64,000 nt of DNA, from assembly GCF_000613725.1 (NCBI RefSeq), contig NZ_BAJN01000006.1, positions 84,877-148,876 of the forward strand, given 5' to 3'. Of the stretch, positions 45,467-54,330 are shown one piece after another. This DNA comes from Hoylesella pleuritidis JCM 14110 (GTDB lineage Bacteria; Bacteroidota; Bacteroidia; Bacteroidales; Bacteroidaceae). A program made the position numbers and the translations under genes. Below the pieces are notes generated by a model. The model was not told where the DNA came from. It ran no database searches and was given only the letters and a program-made list of their open reading frames with translations. Numbering within the stretch: the stretch's first letter is position 1; every line of letters starts with the position of its first letter.

Positions 45467-46017
45467 CTATTTCAGCAATTCCTCAATCTCTTTGGCTATA
45501 TTCTCAATCTTTTCAGTAGGTTCGAAGCGAGCGATAACCTGTCCTTTCTTATTGATGAGGAATTTAGTAAAATTCCATTTGATGTCGTTTTTCTGCTTAT
45601 AGTCGGGATCTTGCTCAGTCAACATCTTTTCCAAGATAGGTGCAATGGGATGACTCATATCCCAACCGGCAAAACTTTTCTGCTCTTTTAAAAACTTATA
45701 GAGGGGGGAGGCATCGTCTCCGTTGACCTTAATCTTTTTAAAACGCGGGAACTCCGTACCATAATTGAGCTTACAAAACTCGTGAATTGACTCGTCAGTA
45801 CCGGTGCTTGTTGTCCGAATTGGTTGCAGGGGAAGTCTAATATTTCAAATCCCTGTGCGTGATATTTCTCATATAATTTTTCCAACTCTTCATATTGGGG
45901 AGTGAAACCGCATTTGGTGGCTGTGTTTACAATGAGGAGAACCTCGTCTGAATACTCTTTGAGAGATACTTCTTTATCCTTTCTGTCCTTGACAGAGAAT
46001 TCGTAAACTGTTTTCAT
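45467..46017 (-). CDS. Glutathione peroxidase family protein, frameshifted
   Basis: About 183 residues when joined. From ATG at 46017: MKTVYEFSVKDRKDKEVSLKEYSDEVLLIVNTATKCGFTPQYEELEKLY (peroxidatic Cys, not Sec), EILDFPCNQFGQQAP, then the frame breaks. The other frame gives GTDESIHEFCKLNYGTEFPRFKKI ... IKWNFTKFLINKKGQVIARF (Trp-Asn of the catalytic set). One base is missing at about 45801-45806 (CACCGGTACT). The length is one short of a multiple of three. Likely a thioredoxin-dependent peroxidase; trxB is next. Confidence 0.88.
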
Positions 46018-46046
46018 TTTTATCTTTTCTTTAATTGATAACATTG

Positions 46047-46054
46047 CAAAGATA
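46047..46054 (-). promoter_or_regulatory. Promoter -7 box for the glutathione peroxidase gene
   Basis: TATCTTTG on the minus strand, 29 bp before the ATG. Confidence 0.55.
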
Positions 46055-46182
46055 GTAATTTTAGATGGAAAATGACGGTCGAGTAGGTGGAATTAATGAT
46101 ATTTAGGGAAATCCCTCGTAGGGGTAGGAGTTGTCCTATGCAGAAATAGATGAAATGATTTGCCTCGGCTTTATGTTTTTTC

Positions 46183-46190
46183 TATATTTG
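46183..46190 (+). promoter_or_regulatory. Promoter -7 box for the lipoprotein pair
   Basis: TATATTTG, 45 bp before the ATG at 46236. Confidence 0.55.
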
Positions 46191-46235
46191 CAGCAGAAAT
46201 AAACGACAGAATAAATAATTTTAAATAGTAAGACA

Positions 46236-46781
46236 ATGAAAAAGATTTCGACTTTGATTACGGCGATGCTGGCGGTGTTGTTGTCATTTACCTTTACCTC
46301 GTGTGATGAAGATTCGGATATAGCTTATACCTTGGAAGGTACGTGGAAAGGCAATATGTATGTTTCATCGACCTATAATGGCCGGACTTATGACACTACT
46401 TATTCGGAGATTTGTTTCTTACGCGATCCTTATACTTACTCTTCGGGAACGGGTTATTGGATTGATCATTATCGTAATACGGGTTGGGGAAGGAACTATG
46501 TGGCTAATCATATTGAATGGACGGTGGATAACGGTACTATCACTGTTTATTTCGTGGAAGAGAGAACCACTGTTCAGATTCGGGATTATGGACTGAATGG
46601 AAAGTACTTTAAAGGCACGATCTATTATGGAAAACAAATCGTGGATTTCCGTCTGACACACGTTTCGTCGCCTAATTGGAGTGACTATGATTATGGTCGG
46701 AACCATTTCCCTTACGGTCGGGCCGTCGTAGACAGTACGACAACGAACGAACAGCCTGTCAGATTCTTTCGGGAGAAATAA
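46236..46781 (+). CDS. Lipoprotein of unknown function
   Basis: 181 residues. Signal with lipobox (MLAVLLSFTFTSC), then DEDSDIAYTLEGTWKGNMYVSSTYNGRTYDTTYSEI. The body is rich in Tyr and short beta strands (YFVEERTTVQIRDYG, YFKGTIYYGKQIVDFRLTHV). The GTWKGNM stretch matches the AGKWRGTM stretch of the next gene, so the two seem paralogous, perhaps lipocalin-like small beta proteins. Ends 19 bp before its partner. Confidence 0.7.
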   Translation: MKKISTLITAMLAVLLSFTFTSCDEDSDIAYTLEGTWKGNMYVSSTYNGRTYDTTYSEICFLRDPYTYSSGTGYWIDHYRNTGWGRNYVANHIEWTVDNGTITVYFVEERTTVQIRDYGLNGKYFKGTIYYGKQIVDFRLTHVSSPNWSDYDYGRNHFPYGRAVVDSTTTNEQPVRFFREK

Positions 46782-46800
46782 GAAGTAATAGTATTGCGAT

Positions 46801-47382
46801 ATGAGAAAAATGATGACATTGATGGCCGTTGTGGCAATAACCGCACTGCCATTAGCTCTGATCGGATGTGAAGAGGAACATTATTATCGGAGGGATAACC
46901 ATTATTATCCCAATGGGAACAGGCAACAAGGGCAGAGCAATGATGATGATTTCTGGGTGGCAATGGCCCAGACAATGGCTGGAAAGTGGAGAGGCACGAT
47001 GCGAGCTTATGAAATTGATAAGAGCGGAAAAGCAATAGACAGTATTGATTTCAGTACGGATATCGAGTTTATACAGAGCAATAGTCGTGCAATCAACGGC
47101 ACAGGAACACAGTATGACTTTAAGAAAGGAAACTCATCGGATAATGCCGACTATGTGAGAGCATTCTCTTGGGAGATCGACCGACAATCGGGAGACGTCT
47201 ATCTCACGTATAAAGAACAGAAAGGAGATTATAAAATGCGGATTCCTTACAAAGAGTTGAATCTTAATGATCGTGTTTTCACGGGCTATCTCTATGCAGC
47301 AGACGGCGGTGAAATAGATGATTTCTATTTCAAACGTTATTCAGCGAATGTCAAACAGATGAAAATCGTATTTGAAGAATGA
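46801..47382 (+). CDS. Lipoprotein of unknown function, paralogue of the preceding gene
   Basis: 193 residues. Lipobox ALPLALIGC, a charged Tyr/Asn/Gln-rich linker (YYRRDNHYYPNGNRQQGQSN), then MAGKWRGTMRAYEIDKSGKAIDSIDFSTDIEFI and FTGYLYAADGGEIDDFYFKRY. Both genes share the G-x-W-x-G start and an F-x-G-x-(I/L)-Y-x-x-x-x-x-(I/E)-x-D-F-x end. Not a family I can name. Confidence 0.7.
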   Translation: MRKMMTLMAVVAITALPLALIGCEEEHYYRRDNHYYPNGNRQQGQSNDDDFWVAMAQTMAGKWRGTMRAYEIDKSGKAIDSIDFSTDIEFIQSNSRAINGTGTQYDFKKGNSSDNADYVRAFSWEIDRQSGDVYLTYKEQKGDYKMRIPYKELNLNDRVFTGYLYAADGGEIDDFYFKRYSANVKQMKIVFEE

Positions 47383-47417
47383 TGCCGGCGATTCGGTTGA
47401 TTTGTATAAAATAAGAC

Positions 47418-47452
47418 AAGCCTGATAGGAATATCCTATTAGGCTTGCTTAA
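47418..47452. terminator. Bidirectional terminator between lipoprotein and nuclease genes
   Basis: AAGCCTGATAGGA pairs with TCCTATTAGGCTT (47418-47430, 47434-47446), one G-T, followed by GCTTAATTTT. Confidence 0.75.
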
Positions 47453-47509
47453 TTTTATTTTGCTTCTAAGTCTTTGGGCTCGTTTCTTTCCAAATTTTTC
47501 CGACTAAGT

Positions 47510-48409
47510 TTATTTCAATCCCCACGCTCTTTTAATGTTATCGGTATGTTGACTCTCTACGTGTTCCTCTATATTATCGGGTAGATTGCAGAAGAAGTCG
47601 ATTCCCGTAAGCTCCTCTAATTGGTCGATATTCGTGATGTAATCGCCGAGACGACGCTTCTTTTTATATTTCTTGTGCTCGAACCAAAAGCCAAGCGCCT
47701 TGTAACCGGTTGCATTTTTGCAGAGGATTGCTACGAAGAAGAATTTTGGAACGGGGATTCTTACAGAGCCTCTGCTGAGATATTGTAGAATATTTCCATT
47801 GTCAATAGTTCCTCCCTTGACCACATAAAGCGTGTCGCGAAAGCTCGACATATTCCAACTACGCACTTGTTCTTCCATCTGTTCCCACGGATAATCCACT
47901 TGGTTGAACTCTTTGAACTGCGGTTGCATATTCGTGAGGAAGAAAGTTTGTCTGTTTGCCTCTTTTGAATATTGTCGATCAGCCGACGGACAGATGTGCC
48001 CGTGGTCGAATCCGGAACCGTAATAAGGATCGGGAATCAGTTGATAGTCATGCGGCAACAATTCATCGTTGGGATAACCGTTGCTGGTGTCATAGCGACC
48101 AACGTGTCCGCCGCTGTTGCTATCATACATCTGATAACACGACCAGCGCTGAGCCGACAACCGGGTATCCCACTCCGTAGAATAGTTTACGCCATATTGG
48201 TCGTTTGTTTTATGCACAAGGACGATGCTGTTTCCGTTTTTGAGTTTTGGAAATTCAAGTCGGACGATTTCTTCGGGGATGTCTGCCGTAGGTATATTGG
48301 CGTTGGCATTAGGGGTAGTAGGGTGTTTGTTGTCGTTATCATCCTTGCTGCACGATATGAAACTTGAAACAGAGAAGACGAGACAAATAATGATTTTGAT
48401 AACTCTCAT
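47510..48409 (-). CDS. DNA/RNA non-specific endonuclease lipoprotein (NUC family)
   Basis: 299 residues from ATG at 48409, giving MRVIKIIICLVFSVSSFISC with a clear lipobox; the earlier frame start adds a poor N-terminus. Catalytic DHGHICPSADRQ (variant of DRGH, metal-binding His), followed by NRQTFFLTNMQPQFKEFNQVDYPWEQMEEQVRSW, the conserved Asn-Gln-x-Trp region. It would cut DNA and RNA outside the inner membrane, probably at the cell surface. It stands near the TonB-dependent OB-fold locus on the same strand. Confidence 0.92.
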   Translation of the reverse strand: MRVIKIIICLVFSVSSFISCSKDDNDNKHPTTPNANANIPTADIPEEIVRLEFPKLKNGNSIVLVHKTNDQYGVNYSTEWDTRLSAQRWSCYQMYDSNSGGHVGRYDTSNGYPNDELLPHDYQLIPDPYYGSGFDHGHICPSADRQYSKEANRQTFFLTNMQPQFKEFNQVDYPWEQMEEQVRSWNMSSFRDTLYVVKGGTIDNGNILQYLSRGSVRIPVPKFFFVAILCKNATGYKALGFWFEHKKYKKKRRLGDYITNIDQLEELTGIDFFCNLPDNIEEHVESQHTDNIKRAWGLK

Positions 48410-48420
48410 AGCTATAATAC

Positions 48421-48476
48421 AATAAAAAAGTGCGACCAACCGCATATGCAACTACGGCCGAACGCACTTTTATTTT
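48421..48476 (-). terminator. Terminator of rpmE2
   Basis: AAAAAGTGCG and CGCACTTTT arms flank a 28-bp loop; the minus-strand read ends CGCACTTTTTTATT. Confidence 0.65.
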
Positions 48477-48498
48477 CCTTAATGTATCTTACGATATT

Positions 48499-48750
48499 CT
48501 ATTTCTTGATCTTACCGTAACGGTTCATAAAGCGATCAACACGACCAGCCGTATCAACAAGTTTACTCTTACCGGTATAGAACGGGTGTGAAGTGCTTGA
48601 GATTTCGACTTTAACCACGGGGTAAGTCTCGCCTTCAAATTCTACTGTCTCAGTTGTTTTGCAAGTAGACTTTGTAAGGAACATATCGCCGTTGGACATA
48701 TCTTTGAATACGACGGGACGATAGTTTTCTGGGTGAATACCTTTTTTCAT
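48499..48750 (-). CDS. rpmE2: 50S ribosomal protein L31 type B
   Basis: 83 residues: [55 protein letters not shown]. It lacks the four-cysteine zinc set of type A L31, so it is the zinc-independent C- form. Own promoter and terminator, inserted between the OB-fold lipoprotein and nuclease genes. Confidence 0.96.
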   Translation of the reverse strand: MKKGIHPENYRPVVFKDMSNGDMFLTKSTCKTTETVEFEGETYPVVKVEISSTSHPFYTGKSKLVDTAGRVDRFMNRYGKIKK

Positions 48751-48793
48751 TTTTAATTTATTGTTTAATCTTGATTCTATTCAATATGGGTTG

Positions 48794-48801
48794 CAAAATT
48801 A
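48794..48801 (-). promoter_or_regulatory. Promoter -7 box for rpmE2
   Basis: TAATTTTG on the minus strand, 43 bp before the ATG. Confidence 0.55.
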
Positions 48802-48840
48802 CTAAGAATTTCGCAGCCCGCCAAATATTTCTCGATGTTT

Positions 48841-50169
48841 TTAGTTTGCATATGTAATGGTGATCGTTTGCACGCGAAGTTGAATGCCACCGCCTGTTGC
48901 TTCGGTAAAGACATTGGTATAAATGGCTTTCACCCCATCAAATTTGACGGTTGCTTTGGCATTACCCACATAATTGGTGCCTTTAAACGAATCGCAGGTA
49001 AATACGATTTTGGCTATTGCTTTCTTGCCGTTGATCGTGATGGTGTTGTTTTTGTAGACACGTACTCCTTTGGTCTTAGAATGAAATAGAGGAGCATTCG
49101 TCTCGCCGTTAGCATCAAAGGTGATGGTCGTTCCATCTGTTAGAGTGAATGTTGTGACTGGTTTGTTATGGACAAAACTTTGTTTTGCCAAATCCACTTC
49201 AATCGTTTCAGTGCCTGCTGTGGCAGCCTTGTTGATCATGGTGACAGTTTTTTCCGATATGGTTACAACGTCGCTCGATGGGGTCGGAGGTATAACACCG
49301 CCCGAAATTTTACCGTTCAAGGAGTAAAGATAGGTCTTATTGGTAACTGATTCGGGTGTATTGCCTTTGAAATTGACGAACGGCCCAAAGACCACTACAT
49401 CGTCTCCCACCTTGAGATCCTTGTCGGATGTGAATTTCTGATTGCCCAATCCTTTCGAGCGGAAGATGCAAAGCTGATTCTTTTCAGTGCCGTCATCGGA
49501 AATATAATAGGTAGCATTGCCATATTGTAGGTCAATTTTATTAATCGATACAATCTTACCTTTTACGTACATATCGTCTGAATTGACATCGGCTTTTAGT
49601 GCTTTGATTGTCTTTAAAGCTGCTGCTACATTGTAAGGGTCGGCTTGCGTGCCACTGCCTTGGGGATCGCCTTCGTCCGAAGAGCCGCCGGCTGTCTTTC
49701 CGTTGAGCGAATAAATATAGTTGCCTTGTGCAAACTCGTGTGTACCATTGAAGTCGATGAGTTTGCCGCAGACGATCACTTCGTCGCCTGCTTTGATTTC
49801 GCCCTCTGTCTTGAACTTGACTTTACCGAGCGAGAAGCCGCGAAATACTTCCAATTGGTTGTTAACCGTACCGTCGTCAGATATATAATAGGTGGCGTTG
49901 CCATATTTTTTGCCATCTACTTCTTTCACCGACACGATTTTGCCTTTTACATATACTTCTTTATCTAAACCGATTCCAGCTTTGATAAAGTTGTGTGCTG
50001 CTGTCACATTAAATGGATCTGCCTGTGTGCCTGTACCTTTGGGATCGGCTGGTTGAGGTTTTTCCTCATTCTTGGTCGGAGTGTTGTAAGGCGCCGGAAC
50101 GTTTTCACAGTTGACGAAGGTCATTGCGATAAGAGCCAGCACAAGCATTGAATAAATGAGCTTTTTCAT
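48841..50169 (-). CDS. Surface lipoprotein with two DUF6359 OB-fold repeats
   Basis: 442 residues. Lipobox ALIAMTFVNC. Two tandem repeats (about 43-160 and 172-290) each read GSGTQADPYNVAAAL ... VYVKGKIVSV ... YGNATYYISDDGT ... GDEVIVCGKLIDFNG ... YIYSLNGK, an OB fold. A C-terminal beta domain (about 305-442, VVTISEKTVTMINKAA ...) follows. OB folds of this type occur in Bacteroidetes extracellular nuclease loci. Third gene of the receptor-DUF5689-DUF6359 operon (37-bp gap to the gene before it). Confidence 0.85.
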   Translation of the reverse strand: MKKLIYSMLVLALIAMTFVNCENVPAPYNTPTKNEEKPQPADPKGTGTQADPFNVTAAHNFIKAGIGLDKEVYVKGKIVSVKEVDGKKYGNATYYISDDGTVNNQLEVFRGFSLGKVKFKTEGEIKAGDEVIVCGKLIDFNGTHEFAQGNYIYSLNGKTAGGSSDEGDPQGSGTQADPYNVAAALKTIKALKADVNSDDMYVKGKIVSINKIDLQYGNATYYISDDGTEKNQLCIFRSKGLGNQKFTSDKDLKVGDDVVVFGPFVNFKGNTPESVTNKTYLYSLNGKISGGVIPPTPSSDVVTISEKTVTMINKAATAGTETIEVDLAKQSFVHNKPVTTFTLTDGTTITFDANGETNAPLFHSKTKGVRVYKNNTITINGKKAIAKIVFTCDSFKGTNYVGNAKATVKFDGVKAIYTNVFTEATGGGIQLRVQTITITYAN

Positions 50170-50206
50170 ATTGATGTTCTTTTATTAATTGCAGATGATG
50201 ATATAA

Positions 50207-51574
50207 TTATTCGATGGTGAAGTCCTTGATTTCCCAGGTTCCCGCAGTGGTTGACGTTCCCTTGTAGACGAAAGCCACCTGAATCTTGTTGCCGGCATAC
50301 TTCGTTATGTCGATGCGTTGTGTGGCTCCTGGAGTCGAGAATGTTGTAAAGCCTTTCTCGGGTTTGGCCGGATAACCGATTTTCAGGGGCTCCCATTTGC
50401 CCTTTTCGGTCTTGATATAAACCATAGCTTCCTCTTCCAGCTTTCCGAAATAAGCATTGATGACTTGCTTGAAAGTCAGCGTTGCTTTCTTAATTTTGCT
50501 CAAATCGATAACAGGTGATATCAACCAACCTTTGGCGTCATTGTTTTTACCATTGGCATAAGCGCTGGCTTTCATATAAGAAATGCCATTATAGGTGGTG
50601 TGTGCCCACACTTGCTTGAGGTCTCCGCTTAATTTCAGACTGTCAATAGTGAATGCCCCCTGTCCCGTTGCAAACTTTTCGCTGAAATAAGCCAATACGG
50701 TCTTCTCGATGTCTGCTGGTGTTCGCATCAATATCTGCCACGTGTTGCGGTAGCGGGTGAAGATTCCGGTGAGATTGATGGTGTCTTTTGTCATTGGCAC
50801 ATTGGCAAAATCTGCAAATGTGTTGGTGCGAACCACCAGATTTCCGGTGCTGATATTCGTGCCTGAAATCAGATCCTTCAGTTGCCGATTAACGTTCCCG
50901 CCCTTGTCTTTCTGGTTCTTGGGCGCGTAAACGGCCTTACCGTCAGCACCTACAAAGACCACTTTCGTGATCGTCATCAGTTTTCCTGCATTGGATTCCA
51001 GGTATTTGGCATCGCTGATACGACTCATATCAAACTCTTCTGCCAGTGCCTGAGCCTTCGTGGCATCTGCTTCGCCGATGAGTTTGAAGTGTTCCTGCCA
51101 CATAAATCGGTTTATTCGGCCCACGGATTGGGCACCAGTCGCGGTGTTGGTATATATACCTCCGAGTTGAGCTTGTTGTCCGTAACCGCCTATTACCAAA
51201 CCTTTGAGGTTGATAAGAATCTCTTGCCCTACGGGCAAATAGCCGTGAAGGCCAGTCGCACCAATGCCGACAAGTAAGGCGCCGGTCTTGTCTTGCACGG
51301 CGATTTGCTGATAAAGATTTCCCTGAATATCGTTACCCGTGACGATGACTTTCAGTTGTTGCTCTTCGGTTATCTCTTTATAACTATTACTGGAGATAAC
51401 AGATTGGTAAGTGGCCTTCAATTGGGCGACCGTGATCACATTTGATTCCGTCAGGCTGTTGTTACCCCACGGCGAATCTTTTCGGTCGAAGTCGGGGCCT
51501 GCGTAGTCGCTTCCCATACAGGAAGTGAGCAGTGTGCCGACCATTACCATTATAATATATGTCAGTCTTTTCAT
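50207..51574 (-). CDS. DUF5689 OB-fold surface lipoprotein
   Basis: 455 residues. Lipobox GTLLTSC. N-terminal DUF5689 (ITVAQLKATYQSV ... KVIVTGNDIQGNLYQQIAVQDKTGALLVGIGATGLHGYLPVGQEI) with a second OB-like segment near 190-290, then a jelly-roll-like C-terminus (YFSEKFATGQGAF ... WLISPVIDLSKIKKATLTFKQV ... IDITKYAGNKIQVAFVYKGTS) typical of choice-of-anchor domains. It starts 14 bp after the TonB-dependent receptor and may act as its SusD-like partner (inference). Confidence 0.85.
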   Translation of the reverse strand: MKRLTYIIMVMVGTLLTSCMGSDYAGPDFDRKDSPWGNNSLTESNVITVAQLKATYQSVISSNSYKEITEEQQLKVIVTGNDIQGNLYQQIAVQDKTGALLVGIGATGLHGYLPVGQEILINLKGLVIGGYGQQAQLGGIYTNTATGAQSVGRINRFMWQEHFKLIGEADATKAQALAEEFDMSRISDAKYLESNAGKLMTITKVVFVGADGKAVYAPKNQKDKGGNVNRQLKDLISGTNISTGNLVVRTNTFADFANVPMTKDTINLTGIFTRYRNTWQILMRTPADIEKTVLAYFSEKFATGQGAFTIDSLKLSGDLKQVWAHTTYNGISYMKASAYANGKNNDAKGWLISPVIDLSKIKKATLTFKQVINAYFGKLEEEAMVYIKTEKGKWEPLKIGYPAKPEKGFTTFSTPGATQRIDITKYAGNKIQVAFVYKGTSTTAGTWEIKDFTIE

Positions 51575-51588
51575 ATCTTTGAAATTAT

Positions 51589-54153
51589 TTAGAATCTGTA
51601 AGCGACTTGGAACATACCGATTGTTCCGAAAGCATAATACTTTTTGGGGTTATGAAGGAATGAGTAAGTGCGCATCTTGTTGAGCGTGCCGTCATCTTTA
51701 ACGGTGTAATTGCTCCGGCTGTACTCATATCCGCCGGTTACGATTCGTTGGTTATTCAGAATGTTGTTGACAATGAGATTAAAGCTGAGTTGACCTGTAT
51801 GGAGGCGGATTGACTTGCCGATGCTACCCGACATCATCCATCCGCCGTGCCCTTTCGCCTGCTTAGGCACGATGAAATTGCCTTCGTTGTCGATGCTGTG
51901 CATTGTGGTGAGGGTGCCTTGATAGCGGAAACTCGGCGTATAAGACAAGTAGATGCGATCATAATAGTTCATATTCAGATCCGCATACCAGCCGTTTTGG
52001 TGGAAACTTAGTCCGATACTGCCGGCTGTAAGCGGTGTTCCAGCTTCGCGCATACCTTTATTCATCACAATGTCTTCGGTTATTTGGGCCGAAGTTGAAT
52101 TCAGATAAGCCACGCGCGAATTGTTGGTATTCTTTGCTTCACTCCAAGTGCCGAGAGCTTTCAGATCAAGATATGAAGTAATTTTGAACTTCGCCCCTAA
52201 CTCTATACCATAATACGCTTTCTTAATGCCTGTCATCGAGACATAAGTAAATGAATTCACGTCGTCGAAGAAAAAGTTTTGCCACTCCGTTACATGGTCT
52301 AACCGACTGTAATAGCCACTCAGATTGGCGTGCAGCCATGCATTTTGGTATTGATAACTGATATCGCTACTTAGTATATGTTCGTTTTTCAGGTTGGAAA
52401 CGAAATCGTTATTCATTTCGGGTGCCATAAAAGCGGTTGTTGCTTGGGGTGCGCGCCACTCGTAACCGAAGCCGAATTTGAATACGTGTCCGTATCCGGC
52501 GTCGAACGTTACGGCCCCCTTACCTCCGCCTTCACCGAACTTTGCGCGCCTACCTCTGCTGTAAGAGTTTTCCGGGAACAAGCCGTTGCGCATGTATCCA
52601 TAACGCTGCATATCCGTAGCTCCGAGTTTTCCTGCTGCTATCAGATGCCATCTCCCGGTGGTAACGGCATAGTTGCTCCATACTAAACCTTTGTGAATGG
52701 TAAGTCGATAGTCATAACCGAACCTGTCTCCTTCGTATACCAACTTGCCCAAACGGTTAGGACCGGCTGTATTAAGGTCGTAATGGATTGCGTTGCTCAA
52801 TGCAGGATAATTGCCCAAGGCATAGGTATTGATATTGTGGAAAGACTTTCCGCCTAAGAGATCTTCCATTGTTTGATAGTGGCGACCTTCGTTTTGTCCT
52901 AGTACAAGTCCCAAATTCCATACCTTATTTTTATCTATATGGGTGGTCAAAACAGATGAGAGTGTAATTGTTGCATTGTTATTGTGTTTAGTCTGAACGT
53001 AATAGAGCGCGTCGTTTCCATTCTTTCCGGCCTGCTCGTTAGCCCAATAGAGACGGTCCCAATTGATTTGTCGGTTAGCCTTTGCAGCAGTCCAGTAATC
53101 ATAAGCAGCTTGCCAGTCGTTGAAAGCGGCAGCATTGGTGTTATGATTGGCTGCATTGCGCTCTCCCCAAACATCATAGAATGAACTCGGCATATTCTTC
53201 CAGTAATCGGGTTGAGGATTCTCTGCATTGCTGTAATTGAGCTTTGTGCTCTTATACACACTATATTTCCCGAAAAGAGAAGTGGTAAGTCGCATATCCT
53301 TATTAATATCCCAGTCCCACGTAAGGATAGCAGATGGTGCAAAATCGTTGATAACTCGCGAGTTGCGTTTATGTCCGTTGAGATAGCCCCAATAAGGATT
53401 GTAATAATAATCATTAGCCAACCAATAAGCCTCATCGGTAGAAGCGCCTTGTGACGTACGTTCGGTCGGATTACCCCAAGTACTGAATGATACGGAGTGG
53501 CCGTTGTTCCATTGCTTCTGAACAGCGAAGAAATAAGAGAGTGCATTATAGAAAGTGCCCTCTACGTAACCCCGATTAGCCCAGCGATAAGTGACGTTAG
53601 CGGCAATAGCCCAGCCTTTGCTGTTGAAACCGGAAGCATAGGTATACATTCCGCGCAATGTGTAATTGCCGTTTGAACCGAGTAAAGATACACGGTGACC
53701 GGTTGCCATATTGCCGGCCCGAAAGTTGTAGTTGTTGCTTCCGGCCATACCGGCTACGGCAAAGTTGCTGTTTTCGAATGGCAATGCGAAATCTACATTG
53801 CGGGTCTGTTGATTGAGACCGCCGATCATTGAATAGCGAAACTGCCCTGACTCCATATCATTTACTGGCATTCCATTGATGTAAATATCATTGTACTTTT
53901 GATTGAAAGCACGGTAACGAAATCTCATCGGCGAAAACAGATATCCTACTTGTGATGCGTAGATGTTGGTATTGGAATTGAGAATCGTCACATTCTGAGA
54001 CATATCATCATCCTCTCCCAACTGCGATTCAGAGAAAGTGAAGGCCGATTCGTCAATAGATTTGGCCGTCTGTTGCTGTGTTTTAGTACTCTGAGCAAAT
54101 GTCAAAGGAGCATAACACAGGGCGATTACAGCTAATCTCAGCTTTTTCTGCAT
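51589..54153 (-). CDS. TonB-dependent receptor
   Basis: 854 residues. Signal peptide ending LTFAQ, a short N-terminal extension, plug (NVTILNSNTNIYASQVGYLFSPMRFRYRAFNQKYNDIYINGMPVND), and a long beta-barrel ending QVAYRF with the C-terminal Phe. It lacks the N-terminal carboxypeptidase-regulatory domain of SusC proteins. It is first in an operon with two OB-fold lipoproteins, and the divergent gene encodes an exported endonuclease/phosphatase, pointing to uptake of nucleic-acid breakdown products or phosphorus compounds. Confidence 0.88.
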   Translation of the reverse strand: MQKKLRLAVIALCYAPLTFAQSTKTQQQTAKSIDESAFTFSESQLGEDDDMSQNVTILNSNTNIYASQVGYLFSPMRFRYRAFNQKYNDIYINGMPVNDMESGQFRYSMIGGLNQQTRNVDFALPFENSNFAVAGMAGSNNYNFRAGNMATGHRVSLLGSNGNYTLRGMYTYASGFNSKGWAIAANVTYRWANRGYVEGTFYNALSYFFAVQKQWNNGHSVSFSTWGNPTERTSQGASTDEAYWLANDYYYNPYWGYLNGHKRNSRVINDFAPSAILTWDWDINKDMRLTTSLFGKYSVYKSTKLNYSNAENPQPDYWKNMPSSFYDVWGERNAANHNTNAAAFNDWQAAYDYWTAAKANRQINWDRLYWANEQAGKNGNDALYYVQTKHNNNATITLSSVLTTHIDKNKVWNLGLVLGQNEGRHYQTMEDLLGGKSFHNINTYALGNYPALSNAIHYDLNTAGPNRLGKLVYEGDRFGYDYRLTIHKGLVWSNYAVTTGRWHLIAAGKLGATDMQRYGYMRNGLFPENSYSRGRRAKFGEGGGKGAVTFDAGYGHVFKFGFGYEWRAPQATTAFMAPEMNNDFVSNLKNEHILSSDISYQYQNAWLHANLSGYYSRLDHVTEWQNFFFDDVNSFTYVSMTGIKKAYYGIELGAKFKITSYLDLKALGTWSEAKNTNNSRVAYLNSTSAQITEDIVMNKGMREAGTPLTAGSIGLSFHQNGWYADLNMNYYDRIYLSYTPSFRYQGTLTTMHSIDNEGNFIVPKQAKGHGGWMMSGSIGKSIRLHTGQLSFNLIVNNILNNQRIVTGGYEYSRSNYTVKDDGTLNKMRTYSFLHNPKKYYAFGTIGMFQVAYRF

Positions 54154-54190
54154 AGTTGAAAACGATTAATAGTTATTATTCTTATTGCTG

Positions 54191-54198
54191 CAAAGTAA
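54191..54198 (-). promoter_or_regulatory. Probable promoter for the receptor operon
   Basis: TTACTTTG on the minus strand, one base off TAnnTTTG, 37 bp before the ATG at 54153. Confidence 0.4.
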
Positions 54199-54273
54199 CA
54201 AAATAAGTTTTAAAAAAGAAAGGATTTTTTTAAGAAAAATCGACAATATTGCCTTTTTGTCGGATTATTTTGC

Positions 54274-54281
54274 GATATTTG
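54274..54281 (+). promoter_or_regulatory. Probable promoter for the exported endonuclease/phosphatase gene
   Basis: GATATTTG, one base off TAnnTTTG, 49 bp before the ATG at 54331 and 75 bp from the divergent receptor box. Confidence 0.4.
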
Positions 54282-54330
54282 CACGTTAGATTCACTACAT
54301 TCGAGAAGTTATATGGAGATGAGATACATT

